From positions 1,466,501 to 1,530,500 of the forward strand of contig NW_020167525.1 in the NCBI RefSeq assembly GCF_001641265.1: a stretch of DNA of 64,000 bases. The letters are read 5' to 3'. Each line of letters begins with the position of its first letter. Within the stretch, counting starts at the first letter, position 1. The notes beneath the pieces are model-generated. The model had not been told where the DNA came from and did no database searches. It was given only the letters and a program-made list of their open reading frames with translations. This document shows, in pieces, positions 53,901 through 63,976 of the stretch. This stretch comes from Pseudogymnoascus destructans. Its lineage: Eukaryota; Ascomycota; Leotiomycetes; Thelebolales; Thelebolaceae. The translations under genes and the position numbers were made by a program.

Positions 53901-54774
53901 CCTCAAACCACCCCGCATCGACATCCAACGCGCCTCCGGCGACTCCTCCCCCAAAATCACCTCGCGCGTCCGCTCGCCACAAGGAAGCCTCCTACGCGTC
54001 CACAGCGCCGACGCACGCCTAAACTCCATCCTCAACATCCCCGGCATAAGCCCCATGCGCACCACCTTCCTCCCGGCCACCGACCTCGCTGCCCTCACGG
54101 CCCGCCGTCCCAGCCTCGGCTCGCGCCCGCGCGATCCCAGCGCTGAGCCAACGCATATCACGCGCCAGGATGTCGCGCGCGTGCGGGCCCTCCTTCTTAG
54201 CTCGGGGATTAAGGCGAAGGAACTCACGCGTCGCCATAATGAGCTGCGCGACCTCAATAACGCAGCCGCGTACCGCTTTGCTACCATGGCGCAGCTGGTT
54301 CCGGATCTAGCGCTCGAGCGGGCACCGCGCGCGCAGGAACACCTTCTCGCTGCCCGTGTGCTGGAGGAGGATATGCGGCGCTCGGCCCGCGCATGGGAGG
54401 CTGCCGCTGAGGCGTTTAGAGACGGGAAGATGGTAGAACTAGGGAAACAGGTAGGATTATTACAGGAGAAGCTTGACGGGCCGGGCGGGCTGAGCGAGCA
54501 AGGGAAGAAAGCGGCGGACGAGGCGGATGAATTGGCGAAGGAGGTGATGGGGTCGCAGATGCTGAGGGCGAAGGCGCTGGCTGGGGCGATGGATGCGATG
54601 ATGCGAAGGAGACGGAGACGGTTTAGGTGGGCGAGGAGGGGGGGGTGGGTGTTGGTTGAGTGGGTGTTGGTGGGGGTTATGTGGTGGGCGTGGTTGGTTG
54701 TTGTGTTGTTGAGGCTTGTGAGGGGACTGTTTAGGGGGGTGGTGGGGGTGGGGAGGTGGTTGTTTTGGTTGTGA
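50974..54774 (+). CDS. Large disordered protein with C-terminal membrane anchor, unknown function
   Basis: A single exon encodes 1,266 residues. Most of it is Ser/Arg/Lys/Pro-rich and probably disordered, with many SP/TP sites. Two blocks look folded: residues about 270-310 (QKYQFSAATLARAEKAKNAF) and about 340-490 (RPYNPLQYIRNRKVRARERQ..., then RIDWMISAPNMLADIVWLEQ). Near residues 1050-1200 is a helical domain (DVARVRALLLSSGIKAKELT, LLAARVLEEDMRRSARAWEA). The last 50 residues are very hydrophobic (VLVEWVLVGVMWWAWLVVVL... then GRWLFWL), preceded by a basic RRRRRRFRW patch, indicating one or two tail membrane helices. I do not recognise a named family. The layout suggests a tail-anchored scaffold at an internal membrane. 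Confidence 0.82.
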   Translation: MTDALGRVAMTSPSDPRRNHATPPGTTATRNRYSVASDEVGESSSRNSEQQERSTDDTYKPVDPSLTDLGRKSHGRGSHRSHRRRTSGGFLLSDNTFFEPPAHETRASTGNQLTPPIKRQQRRDHKGKVPVRPKTDLTNGGSPSATHIKQADAREKAHTDGSNTEENGGKVNVDKTIQTGLDVDSAQIVNLALNLSESRRQAARRVVTVPSPPTIHGFEDTFGGGSLRQHLQAQRRSSRNISPKPDKGEKFGVPPKPAQPITSPLQTAFTQDVEQKYQFSAATLARAEKAKNAFELMAQYRRLLQYLPPLKSQGLTPVPTISPPGTSAGVPVRPNTLSRASTATNKQIGRPYNPLQYIRNRKVRARERQPIDGEAQGFGDVDDVTAWVDRVVKHCPSDGYEISDCLELPPLGPDEAESQAHVAVGADPSKPAVPPVKVKRPRIDWMISAPNMLADIVWLEQSDNKKLIEDNRERKIFPPSTNLVRLPTRTSEEQLRHLEQQQHTTDQEAEEEESAQSPDAKSKKHEKLHVETRLPAFNSIRRSGRNGSDTNHTPKIRHKLHKVARKLDSAGPLRSHSRVDSYSSDSDDSLYNAQMRRGRSDTADSYALNHDILEKQMSQMIAKETDEESKESLKEVPEKIEEEKKPASSVEVTPSPVVPRKSEESDTLSPRKLIARKPRPELHRQNWSLNYGDKAAPLGRSSPEVPGQRPSEWPSSDLDTTAPNSPESKAAKLLNALIPSISMDLSPPHSPLSPTHSHRMPLERVRSKINRLRDRSAEPLGRRRRKGEPDLDADRKPSLQESPGTPLGHIRSLSPRKRPAKGSVDNTIESPSAASLARQRPKDGSPPNMAGKPKSRNPIARVSNLLWTKDDTSASDKQGDTAPEDTDIDENDFESSKEESESNRRNSIITDQGSTRSAASRKVKALLGEMSTFISPTERRGRPTDSRNPTQMSPDYDAQTQQQKAHAKQRQDRLDRLKPPRIDIQRASGDSSPKITSRVRSPQGSLLRVHSADARLNSILNIPGISPMRTTFLPATDLAALTARRPSLGSRPRDPSAEPTHITRQDVARVRALLLSSGIKAKELTRRHNELRDLNNAAAYRFATMAQLVPDLALERAPRAQEHLLAARVLEEDMRRSARAWEAAAEAFRDGKMVELGKQVGLLQEKLDGPGGLSEQGKKAADEADELAKEVMGSQMLRAKALAGAMDAMMRRRRRRFRWARRGGWVLVEWVLVGVMWWAWLVVVLLRLVRGLFRGVVGVGRWLFWL

Positions 54775-55087
54775 AGGTGCGATGGACGGAGGTAGTTCTT
54801 GGATGGGGATGGGAGGGGGTGGTTTTAACGATTGTATGTATGTATTTTAATAGTAATGGTAATGTGAGATTATGAGATGAAGAAAAACATTATTGTGCAT
54901 CGCTGGTGAGGGGTATGCGTGTTCCGTGGGTCTGGCCAACATCCGCCCCCATCCATCCACATATAAGGTGTGCTAATAGTACCATTCTAGCTTTCTGTCT
55001 TGCTCAGCGTCTGTCTCCTCGCTTTATCTCTACATTTTCTAGGCTATGTCGCTTTCGCTTTACAACAACAGCAATAAAACGATTCGC
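54775..55087. other. Intergenic between convergent genes
   Basis: No gene is seen. It holds the 3' ends of the large anchored protein gene and of SAC1. A (GTATG)n-like AT-rich stretch lies at about 54833-54850. Confidence 0.45.
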
Positions 55088-57304
55088 TCATTCGATCCTC
55101 TTCTTCCCTTCCTCGGCGCTCAGGAAGCGAGCTGTGCTCATGCCCCTCTCGTGTCGCGCTACGAGCCCGCCGAGAACCTTGTCTTTGCGCAGCTTGTTGA
55201 GGGTCTCGTTGTAGCCCTCTGTAGCCCATGGGCGGGGGATGAGTTTGGGCCAGTTGACCTGTGTTAAAGTTAGAACCTAGTCATAGGCACAGTGTATAGG
55301 GGATGAGAACTTACATAAAGCATGCCATTCTTGAAAATGAACGATGCGCTCAGCCCACCCACAATGAACCAGAAGATCGTAAACAGCCTCAGCGGCAGCA
55401 CCGCGCTCTCGGGTAACCGTATGGTGAAGATACCAAGCAGCACGAAGAACACCGCAAAAGCGAGGACGTACGGCACAGCCTGGATGAGCACAGGCCGCCT
55501 ATCCACAAACACGGAGGTATTCCCAATATTCCCCGTAGCAGGCAGATGCACGCCCAAGAACAGATCAAACGAGTCCTGCTTCGGCCCATCGAGGAAATTA
55601 TTCTTCGCATACCGCGTGATCGAGTTCGACAGATCCTGCAGCGCGCCAGCCTTGGTGCGGTTCCCCGTGCGCGTGAAGTCCGTCTTCAGCGCCCCGGTAC
55701 CAGAGTACGACTTAGACACCACATCGGCGTTGTCGGCCCAGATGTTGCGGAAGAGCGACTCGAATGCCGAGTCCGAGTTGAAGGTCTCGTCGCGGGGGAG
55801 CACGCCGAGGTCGCGCAGCATGCGGTTTAGTGTGTGGCGCGCGAGCATGGATTGCACGACGTTGGTGCGGTCGAGACAGTCCATGCAGTTTGTGCGGATG
55901 ATGCTGGTCTGTAGGCTGCGCACGTCGAGGCGGCCGGTGGTGTCGGCGGGCATGTCGGTGGCGCGAAAGTAGGCTTGTCGCTGGAGGGTGCCTTCGAGCT
56001 GGTCGAGGAGCAGCTGGGCACGGTGCCATTGGAGGCCCTTGGTCTCGTTGTGGAAGTCGAAGTAGACGTAGTGGAGGCGGTCGAATTCTTGGCTCCTTGA
56101 CCGCGATTCGACGAAGTGGAGCTTCTCGTCCGTCTTTTCGTCGGCTTGCTGGGACTCCTTGGGTGACGAGAGGAGGAGCTTTACAACTTGCTCGTAAGCC
56201 TCCTTCATGCGCTTCTCGCGACCTTTCTGGTTGACCAAGTTGACTAAGTAGTTGTCCCCATAGAGTCGGATTTGCTCATCGAAATGCGCCTTTGCTGCGC
56301 CTACAGCCGATTCGACGCCTCTGACTTGGAGCTTTGGTGTGTAACTCAGCGTGTTGACCTCCGCCCAGTATACGGGGATACTGCCACGAGTTTGAACGTA
56401 AGACATCACTTGAACCTCTCGGCCGTCGGAGCCCCCTACTTTGCCATTTTGCATGCCACCACCACTGGCAAAGCCACCCAGCCCTGCCCCGCTTTCATTG
56501 ATTATAACGATCTGCTCCGTCTCGTTGAAATTCGACACATGTCCCGATTCGTCAATTCCTCTTGAAAAGTATCTTGTCCCAGCGCGGTGTCTCGATCTGC
56601 GGGTGATCAGGGCGATTGTTAATGGCATCCCCTTGACTGTAGTAGGTGATATCTCAAGCATGCCAAATATGACGGGCAGGATGAATGGGTCGGCTCCCGG
56701 CTGTTGGCCAATCTGTTGCCTGCTTCCCGAGGAGCGGAAGGCGATCAGATCCGACTGAATGAACCTGTTCCAGAAAAAGCGGTCGTCTGCCCGCTTCCAC
56801 AATGGCTGGCTCTGGTCGATCTGGGCCTGGCGTTGGAAGCTGTTGGTCAAGTCGGACGAGTATGAAAAGTACATTGGCCCCGACTTGATGAAGCCCTTGA
56901 GGAGTGTGAGGTAGATATCTTCGTCATTGTCGTGGAGGGGTCGTTCGCGCAACGGGAGAAATTCGGTCGCAATAACTTTGTACACCATGTGCCCCTTCAG
57001 TCGGCCCATGGGCTGCGCCTTTGTGATAACAATGATGTATTTGTCTAATGGGCAAGCATGATTAGCCACGTCCAGCTTCAAGAAGAGGCGCAAACTAACC
57101 CAATCGCAACCTGATCATGCCCAGGATACCAGCAATGCTCGAGACACGCTTTCCGCCCAAGAGCTTCCCATCATTCAACCTAATATCACCAGTCGGGCGA
57201 TCCACTACTAAAGTCGCTGCCGAGGGCGAAGAGGGCGACGTGAAGGCATAATGCGACGCCGAGGCGTGGACATTTATATCCCTGAAGGGCAAGCTAGGCG
57301 CCAT
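55088..57304 (-). CDS. SAC1: Phosphoinositide phosphatase Sac1
   Basis: Three minus-strand exons (57304-57100, 57044-55315, 55258-55088) give 701 residues. The SAC domain spans roughly residues 60-480. The catalytic CX5R(T) motif is in RTNCMDCLDRTNVVQ, with upstream SAC motifs such as RFFWNRFIQSDL. Two membrane segments near the C-terminus (VPYVLAFAVFFVLLGIF and LRLFTIFWFIVGGLSASFIF) anchor it in the ER/Golgi. The last exon supplies a cytosolic tail (VNWPKLIPRPWATEGYNETL...), which ends in RFLSAEEGKKRIE. Sac1 dephosphorylates mainly PI4P. It is divergent from the Rab5 gene. Confidence 0.94.
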
Positions 57305-57952
57305 GATAGCTGGAGGTTTTTGTGTTGGTGAGCTTCGACTATAACATAGGACAGTAATCGGCCTGCATTCCAATTCTCCTTAATACTCGCGAGAATAAGA
57401 ATCCAATCCTCCTGGTAGTTGTACAGTAACAATACGGAGATTTAACGGCGACAAGAGATATAGGTGATCTTGATCTTGAGCATGATCATCAGCCTCACCT
57501 AATCTTAAAAGCACGTGCTGACGCACGTGATTTGGTTGGTCAATCATCCACGTGATGTAATTCCGCCACAATTTGAAAGTGGCGGGCCGAGAGAAAGAGC
57601 GAGAGCAGGTTCAGGGTCGCCGTAGTACTTCGTAACTGGGCCACAACAGGCTGGTTCGCCATGTACTACGCAGGTCCGTCGGTCCATGAATCCCCACGAG
57701 CCCATCATCCGTCGTCACCCTCAACCCTCATCGCCCTCAAAAGATCAACCACCATACAACATCTCAACTTCTGCACCACTACACCACTGAACAGCTGAAC
57801 GAATATTATACCTCAAACTCTGCCAAATTCCAACTGCTCCCCCGCGAAGTCCTTCACCGTTATTGATCAGCCTTCTTTCTTTGAGGCAGCTGTCATTAGG
57901 CCGCCCATCAAATCACCTAGCCGCCCATAATCTACTCCCTCTCTCACACAAC
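57305..57952. promoter_or_regulatory. Divergent SAC1/RAB5 promoter with three E-boxes
   Basis: 648 bases separate the two starts. Three CACGTG palindromes lie within 43 bases (57512-57517, 57524-57529, 57549-57554), the first as GCACGTGC. A CCAAT-type box (inverted, TTGGTTGG) and CAATCA lie between the second and third. CACGTG is bound by fungal bHLH factors of the Cbf1/SREBP kind. The cluster is about 210 bases from the SAC1 start and 400 from the Rab5 start, so it could serve both. Confidence 0.6.
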
Positions 57953-58844
57953 ATGGCTGCGAGAGGCCCTCCTGGCGCCAGAGCGAACAATGCTCGCTTT
58001 GCGCAGTTCAAGCTTGTGCTTCTCGGTATGTCTGCCATCTCCCCGAGTCCCCGGATACGAGTACTAATATGAAATGTAGGCGAATCTGCTGTCGGAAAGG
58101 TATGCATGTCGAGGGTTCTGGGCGTTTCTCGTCGCCCATATTTACTGACACTTCTCCCGTAGAGTTCGTTAGTCCTCCGCTTTGTCAAGGTACGAATCTC
58201 CCTGGTCAAAATCCCCTAACTCCTTTGCATCACAGCTGACACTATCACAGGATCAATTCGATGATTACCGCGAGTCAACGATCGGAGCCGCCTTCCTGAC
58301 CCAGACAATTTCGCTAGATGAGGCTACCACCGTCAAGTTTGAGATTTGGGATACTGCAGGACAGGAGAGATACAAGTCGTTAGCGCCGATGTACTACAGG
58401 AATGCTAACTGCGCCGTCGTTGTTTATGATATTACACAAGCTGTGAGTCTACTAGAAACGGCGCATTAACACAGAAGCTAACAAATGTCCCAACAGTCTT
58501 CCCTCGACAAGGCAAAGGCGTGGGTGAAGGAGTTACAGAGACAAGCGAACGAGAACATCATCATCGCCCTGGCCGGCAACAAGCTCGATCTTGTCACCGA
58601 ACAACAAGACAAGCGCGTAATCCAGACCGCGGATGCCGAGGCATATGCCAAGGAGGCCGGTCTTCTCTTTTTCGAGACATCCGCAAAGACCTCAGAGAAC
58701 GTCAGGGAGCTATTCACCGCCATCGCAAAGAAGCTTCCCCTCGACCAGGCCGGACCGCGGAACCCACGCTCAGGACCAAGGCCTGGTGTAGATCTTCGCC
58801 CAGAGGCAGCCAACACGCAAGGGGGCGCCGGGTGCTCTTGCTAA
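57953..58844 (+). CDS. Rab5-family GTPase (Vps21/Ypt5-like)
   Basis: Five exons (57953-58025, 58080-58099, 58163-58189, 58251-58442, 58497-58844) give 219 residues. GTPase motifs are G1 GESAVGKSS, split across introns 1 and 2, switch I ESTIGAAFLTQTI, WDTAGQE, GNKLDL and ETSAK. The C-terminus CSC is the prenylation signal of Rab proteins. AFLTQT, together with YYRNANCAVVVYDIT, is typical of the Rab5 branch, which controls early endosome fusion. Two very small exons (20 and 27 bases) sit in the P-loop region, an intron-rich 5' end shared by many fungal Rab genes. Confidence 0.95.
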
Positions 58845-59428
58845 GTGATTACTGTATGTTATAACGGTTTAATGGATGTCGGGCATGCATGTGGGGGTGG
58901 GAGATTCGTTGTGTTTATGGTTGCTGGCTTTCTCGATTACTCAAGGCTCCGGAGAACAGAACTTGCGGCGATGTGCATTTGGTATGCTTCTATAGGACTA
59001 GCCTTTTAATACCTTGAACTCTCCTTTTTTGTTTGTTGGGCAGAGCCTATGGGTTTGGACGCTGTGGCGGGGGGAGCGAGAGATGGGGTCGTGGAGCTGT
59101 TTTTTTTGGCAGCGTGTGGGATGTATAAAGGCGATACAGCAGCTTCACACGACCTTAGTGATTAAGATGATTCTTTAACCTTCTAGATTTTGATTTACTA
59201 TGTGACTTTACTATTTAATATTCTAAATACTCTTATTGTCGTTATTTGAGCTCGATATGAGGTAATGCGGAGCTGATGATGCGGCCGCTTGGAACCGGAA
59301 TCGGAAAGACTTGGCGTTCCGGCAGCTTCCCGAGCTTCAATTCAAGGAACGTCAAATAGCTTTTCTCCCAGCCCACGCGAGCCAGCATCAACACCACGAC
59401 CACATTCCTTCCGCCAACGCAGGACGTC
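58845..59428. other. Intergenic, Rab5 3' region and MIC60 promoter
   Basis: No gene is seen. A run of eight to nine T at about 59100 and an AT-rich part at 59160-59240 lie between the two genes. Confidence 0.4.
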
Positions 59429-61634
59429 ATGCTGCGAGCCTCCCTTAGAGCATCAACAGCGCTCAGCAATGGCTCCATCACAGCCAGAGCTGAGCGTCAA
59501 TTGCTCGGCGCGCAGACTGTATATAGCCGCTCCTCTACCGTAAGATATCCCAAACAGTACCTTCACGGAGACGTGTGATTGCAGCCAGACTAACGAGTGT
59601 TATAGAGGAGCTTTGCAGATAGCAAGAAACCGAGCATAAACGACCCCGAGCCAGTGGTCCTCCCAGGGTCCGGAAGCACGACACACGCCGTAGTTCCTCC
59701 AGCACCAGGAAAGGTCACAAGCTCGATAAATTCGCCTACTCCCCGGACGCCGAGCGCGGATGGAAAGGTCACCCAGACCGTGCCTCTGACGCCGCCATCG
59801 CCTAGCAAGGTCCAGTCATCTCCACCGACGTCGCTGGGTTCAGTGCCGCCGATTAAGCCTACGCCAGCTCCAGCCGCATCGACACCTCCACCACCTCCTC
59901 CAAAGAAGTCGCGAAAGTTAATCCGCAAGCTGTTCCTCACACTCCTGGCACTGTCTGTTGGAGGATTTGCCGGTGGCGTCTACTACTCTCGCGTCAACGA
60001 CAACTTCCATGACTTCTTCACGGAGTACATTCCCTTTGGCGAGGAGGCCGTCCTCTTCTTCGAGGAACGCGAGTTCCGCAAGCGCTTCCCCGTTCTCAAC
60101 AACAAGCCAAGAAACAGAGAGTTGGGAAACCGCATCACGATCCCGAGTTCGAACGGAGTTACGTGGAAGCTAGCCGAAGAGGAGCCACGGCAGCCTGAAG
60201 TGTCGAAGGCCACGCCGACAACAACGACTGGCGCAAGTGACACTACGCACAAGGAGAAGGTGGAGAGCGTGAAGGGTGTTAAGAGGCCAGAGTACGCTGA
60301 TGCAACTGCGCCAGCTGCTGCTGCACCCCTCGCAGCTGCTGAGGCTAAATCTGCGTCGGAGCCAGCAGTGAAGCCAACAGTCGTCGATGCGCCTGCGCCA
60401 GCGCTGACCAAGAAGGTCCCAGAGGTCAATGAGCCTTCGGTTTACACGCCGTACGTTGAGAGGATCGACCCCATTAACATCAAGAACGCCAACGACCCCG
60501 TCGTCCAAGATCTTGTCAAGATCCTGAACGACATCATTCTTGTTGTCAACGCCGACAAGGCCGGTAGCAAGTTCTCCCCCGTCATCAAGAACGCCAGGAC
60601 CGAGCTTTCCAAGGTAGGAGACAAGGTCCAGGCCCTCAAGGCCATCGCCATGAAGGAGGCCGACGAGAAGGTCAAGGCCTCCCACGAGGACTTTGACCGT
60701 GCCGCCAAGGAGCTCATTCGCCGCCTCGAGAGCGAGATGCACGAGCAAGAAGGCCGCTGGAAGGAGGAGTACGAAGAAGAGCGCACCAAGCTCCAGCAGC
60801 ACTACGAGCAGCGCCTCCATTCCGAGATCGCCCACGCCAAGGACGTCAACGAGCAGCGCCTGCGCAACGAGCTCCTCGAGCAAGCCGTCGAGATGAAGCG
60901 CAAGTTCGTCGCCGAGGTCAACACCCGCGTCGAGGAGGAGCGCAACAGCCGCCTCGGCAAGCTCACCGACCTCTCCAAGACCGTCGACGACCTCGAGAAG
61001 CTCACCACCGGCTGGACCGACGTCGTCGACTCCAACCTCAAGACGCAGCACCTCCACGTCGCCGTCGAGGCCGTGCGCGCCAACCTGGAGAACTCCCGCT
61101 CCCCCAAGCCCTTCGTGCGCGAGCTCGCCGCGCTCAAGGAAATCGCCGCCGCCGACCCCGTCGTCGACGCCGCCATCGCGTCCATCAACCCGCTCGCGTA
61201 CCAGCGCGGCATCCCCACCTCCGCGCAGCTGATCGACCGCTTTCGTCGCGTCGCGGGCGAGGTGCGCAAGGCGTCCCTGCTGCCGGATGAGGCGGGCGTC
61301 GCGAGCCATGCGTCGAGTTACGTGCTGAGCAAGCTGCTGTTTAAGAAGCGCGGGTTGGCGGTTGGGGATGATGTGGAGAGTATCCTTACGAGGACGGAGA
61401 CGTTCCTGGAGGAGGGGAACCTGGATGAGGCTGCTAGGGAGATGAATGGGTTGACTGGGTGGGCGAAGACGCTGAGCCGCGATTGGTTGGGCGAGGCCCG
61501 CAAGGTGTTGGAGGTGCAGCAGGCGCTTGATGTGAGTCTTTTCTTCCTTTCTATGTACATTTTTGAGGCAGAAACTAATTTTTTCCCAGGTCATTGCGAC
61601 GGAGGCTAGACTTCAGAGCTTGAGGATGGAATAG
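59429..61634 (+). CDS. MIC60: MICOS subunit Mic60 (mitofilin)
   Basis: Three exons (59429-59539, 59606-61531, 61590-61634) give 693 residues. The N-terminal presequence (MLRASLRASTALSNG... RSFADSKK) is split by intron 1. A Pro-rich segment precedes the inner-membrane helix (KLFLTLLALSVGGFAGGVYYS). Long coiled coils follow (RLESEMHEQEGRWKEEYEEE, and to about residue 480). The C-terminal mitofilin domain contains DPVVDAAIASINPLAYQRGI and GWAKTLSRDWLGEARKVLE. Mic60 shapes crista junctions and links the inner membrane to outer-membrane complexes. The last exon encodes only 14 residues (VIATEARLQSLRME), as is common in the family. Confidence 0.94.
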
Positions 61635-61875
61635 ATAGGAGGTGATTTCATTTGTTTGTGTCATCGGTAGTAGCGAGGGAGCTTGCTTACAAGGCATGTA
61701 CGGTACAATGATAAATAAAAGGTGTACAAATATAGAAAAATGAAGTGCCTTACCTGTAGTCGTCCAGTCAAACTGCTGATCGGGATATGTGAAATCGGTG
61801 AAAGGATAGGGAAGAGAGACTATGCGGAGGTTGAGCGGCTAACGCCATTATATTCAAACATACGATCTATTCAGA

Positions 61876-63429
61876 CTATGTCCCCATCGCCTTCAGGAAG
61901 CCACCAACGAGATGCAGGCTCCCTGTTACAAGTACATGCACCTTCTCCGGGTGTCGAGCCTTTGCAATCCCTCTCGCACCACATATCGCGGACTCAATGC
62001 TACCATAAACCGTAGGCACACCACTACCACCCACACCCACCCACGCCTCCGCCATCTCCCTCTGCAGCGTATCTATACTAGGCTCCGGAACATCCCTCTC
62101 AAACGGTATATTCGTCGAAAACCCAGCCAAGCAAAAGATATCCTTCACCCCACCCGTAGCCTCCTCCAGACTCTTCTGCAGCTTCTGCGCCAGCTTCGGC
62201 GCATCACGGAGCTGCGAGTTAAAGATCAGCACAGCCGGTTGGTGCGTCTTCGCGTCCCATTTCCCAGCGAACCAGAGAGCGACCTCGGCGAGACTGTCGT
62301 CGGTGTGCGCGCCGTCGATGAGCCAGTCGATGTTGTTCTCGTGGATGACTTGGCATCTGCCGGGCCACGAGGTTGAGGATAGTCCGCTCTGGATCTCTGG
62401 GGGGGTGCAGTCTTCTGATATAGCCCCAACACCGAGTGTCTTGAGATGGGAACTTAGAGCTGCGATGGCTAGGCTGGCATTGTCTTTTTGGAAGTCCCCC
62501 TCGAGGCTGAGTTTGAGTTCGTCGTGGGCGAACTCGGGACTCCGCTTCACGACTGTGAGTTCCGTGCCAGCTTCTGCTGCTCGTTCTTGCAGAACCTTCA
62601 TTGCGTCCTCGGGCTGCGGGACAGTGAAGCAAGGCACGCCGGGTCTCATGATCCCGGCTTTGTTCCACGCGATCTCCCCCAGTGTGTCGCCGAGCATGCC
62701 GACGTGATCGATGCCTAGCCTTGTGATAACTGAGGCCGTCTTTGCCTCTCTGGGTAGAATGTTGGTGCTATCATACTCGCCACCAATGCCACATTCAATT
62801 ATCGCAGTCTGCACATTCTCCTTCAAGAAGGTATGTAGAGCCAGTATCGTAAGAAAGCGAAAGTAGCCAGGCTTAGACTCCGCCCCGTCTGGATTCGGGT
62901 GGTCATTCTCCAGCGCGAAGGCCGTGTACTTATCCCATACCTCGAAGAATCGCTGTGTGAATAGTTCTTTCGAGATTGGTAGCCCATCCAACCGAATGCG
63001 CTCACGTGGGGTAATGAGGTGAGGGCTGGTGAAAACGCCTACCCTTCCCAAGGGCTTTCGGCCTTCTGCAACACCAAAAGTATTTTGGGTTAAGAGATAA
63101 TGTTTCAGCATCGAGTCAAGCATGGCACAAACGCTGCCTTTCCCCTTTGTGCCCGCGACGTGGATGACCCGGAGGTCATTAAAACTCGCGGGGGTGTATC
63201 TCAGTTTCCGGAGCCAATCCAGCATTTCTGGAATGGCCAGGCTGTTGGCGTTTGAGGACGACACCATAGACACCACCGCCTGGTTTGATTGTAACTCATT
63301 GAGAAGAGAGAGGGCTTGCTTATATGTTGGCGCTGGATTGGGTGCCATCTTGGCTGGCGATATAGTCGAGTAATGGAAATGCAGTAATGATCTGATGAGC
63401 CTTGGAGGAAGAAGGGTAGGGCGGATCAT
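61876..63429 (-). CDS. Folylpolyglutamate synthase
   Basis: A single exon encodes 517 residues. The Mur-ligase-type ATP-binding loop is VAGTKGKGSVC. Further signatures are GVFTSPHLITPRERIRLDG, IIECGIGGEYDSTNI and LIDGAHTDDSL. The enzyme adds glutamates to folates in cytosol and mitochondria. The first 27 residues (MIRPTLLPPRLIRSLLHFHYSTISPAK) are a good mitochondrial presequence. The next Met (MAPNPAPTYKQAL) is where the cytosolic enzyme would start, so one gene may make both forms by alternative initiation. It is closest to yeast Met7; the related dihydrofolate synthase (Fol3) is less likely because of the presequence and length. Confidence 0.92.
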   Translation of the reverse strand: MIRPTLLPPRLIRSLLHFHYSTISPAKMAPNPAPTYKQALSLLNELQSNQAVVSMVSSSNANSLAIPEMLDWLRKLRYTPASFNDLRVIHVAGTKGKGSVCAMLDSMLKHYLLTQNTFGVAEGRKPLGRVGVFTSPHLITPRERIRLDGLPISKELFTQRFFEVWDKYTAFALENDHPNPDGAESKPGYFRFLTILALHTFLKENVQTAIIECGIGGEYDSTNILPREAKTASVITRLGIDHVGMLGDTLGEIAWNKAGIMRPGVPCFTVPQPEDAMKVLQERAAEAGTELTVVKRSPEFAHDELKLSLEGDFQKDNASLAIAALSSHLKTLGVGAISEDCTPPEIQSGLSSTSWPGRCQVIHENNIDWLIDGAHTDDSLAEVALWFAGKWDAKTHQPAVLIFNSQLRDAPKLAQKLQKSLEEATGGVKDIFCLAGFSTNIPFERDVPEPSIDTLQREMAEAWVGVGGSGVPTVYGSIESAICGARGIAKARHPEKVHVLVTGSLHLVGGFLKAMGT

Positions 63430-63808
63430 TATTAAAGAAAGAGGCTAGGGAATCGATCCGCAGCTTATATGAAGAAGCTTTTGATAATACACAATGATCA
63501 TCATCGTCGTCCCATGCTGTTGAAGTTCTGGGTAGAGAGAGCAGATGTGATGAGGTCGGGAACTGTTTGTTGCCGTCAGCCTTGTCAGCCTCGCGCCGTC
63601 AAAACATCGCGCGGGGCGCTTCAAAAACCAGAGGAAAACCGTTGTTGGTCAAATTGTTTCCAGTGACCATAAACGAAATAAATATTCCTAGTGAATGTTA
63701 GACCTTTTCAATCAGCCAGCTATTCAAAAATTCAAAAATAAATAAATAAAAAACCACTAATCCTACTATCTGTATCCTACCTAATACCCGTTCCGAACTC
63801 CAACCCAC
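63430..63808. other. Intergenic, folylpolyglutamate synthase promoter and tRNA upstream region
   Basis: No gene is seen. TTCCGAACTCCAACCCACTCCGAACTGG just before the tRNA repeats part of its own acceptor stem sequence (TCCGAACT twice, at 63792 and 63809). Confidence 0.45.
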
Positions 63809-63902
63809 TCCGAACTGGTGTATCGGTAACATATCCGCCTCTCACCATTTCGAAAGAATTATGAATCCGCGGTTGCGCGGGGTTCGACTCCCCGGTTCGG
63901 AA
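63809..63902 (+). tRNA. tRNA-Glu(CTC) with a ~23-base intron
   Basis: The acceptor stem TCCGAAC pairs with GTTCGGA, and A is the discriminator base. The D arm is GTGT..ACAT, the anticodon stem CCGC/GCGG, and the T arm CGGGG TTCGACT CCCCG with the normal TTCGA. The loop CTCTCA..C carries anticodon CTC. The extra sequence CCATTTCGAAAGAATTATGAATC after position 37 is an intron in the standard place. A T9 run begins at 63940. Confidence 0.88.
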
Positions 63903-63939
63903 TATTTCAGAACCATCTACTCTCAAGTAGACCAGTCCA

Positions 63940-63976
63940 TTTTTTTTTGTTTTTTGTTTTTTGTTTTTTGTTTTTA
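63940..63976. repeat. T-rich (TTTTTTG)n repeat after the tRNA gene
   Basis: A T9 run is followed by four copies of a 7-base T6G-type unit. The first run can end Pol III transcription of the tRNA. Confidence 0.85.

Noticed and set aside
54906..55267. Two small plus-strand frames before SAC1
   Set aside because: They overlap the SAC1 last exon and 3' region on the other strand and lack motifs.
60170..61594. 474-codon minus-strand frame
   Set aside because: Antisense of the MIC60 coiled-coil exon; codon bias of the sense strand explains the lack of stops.
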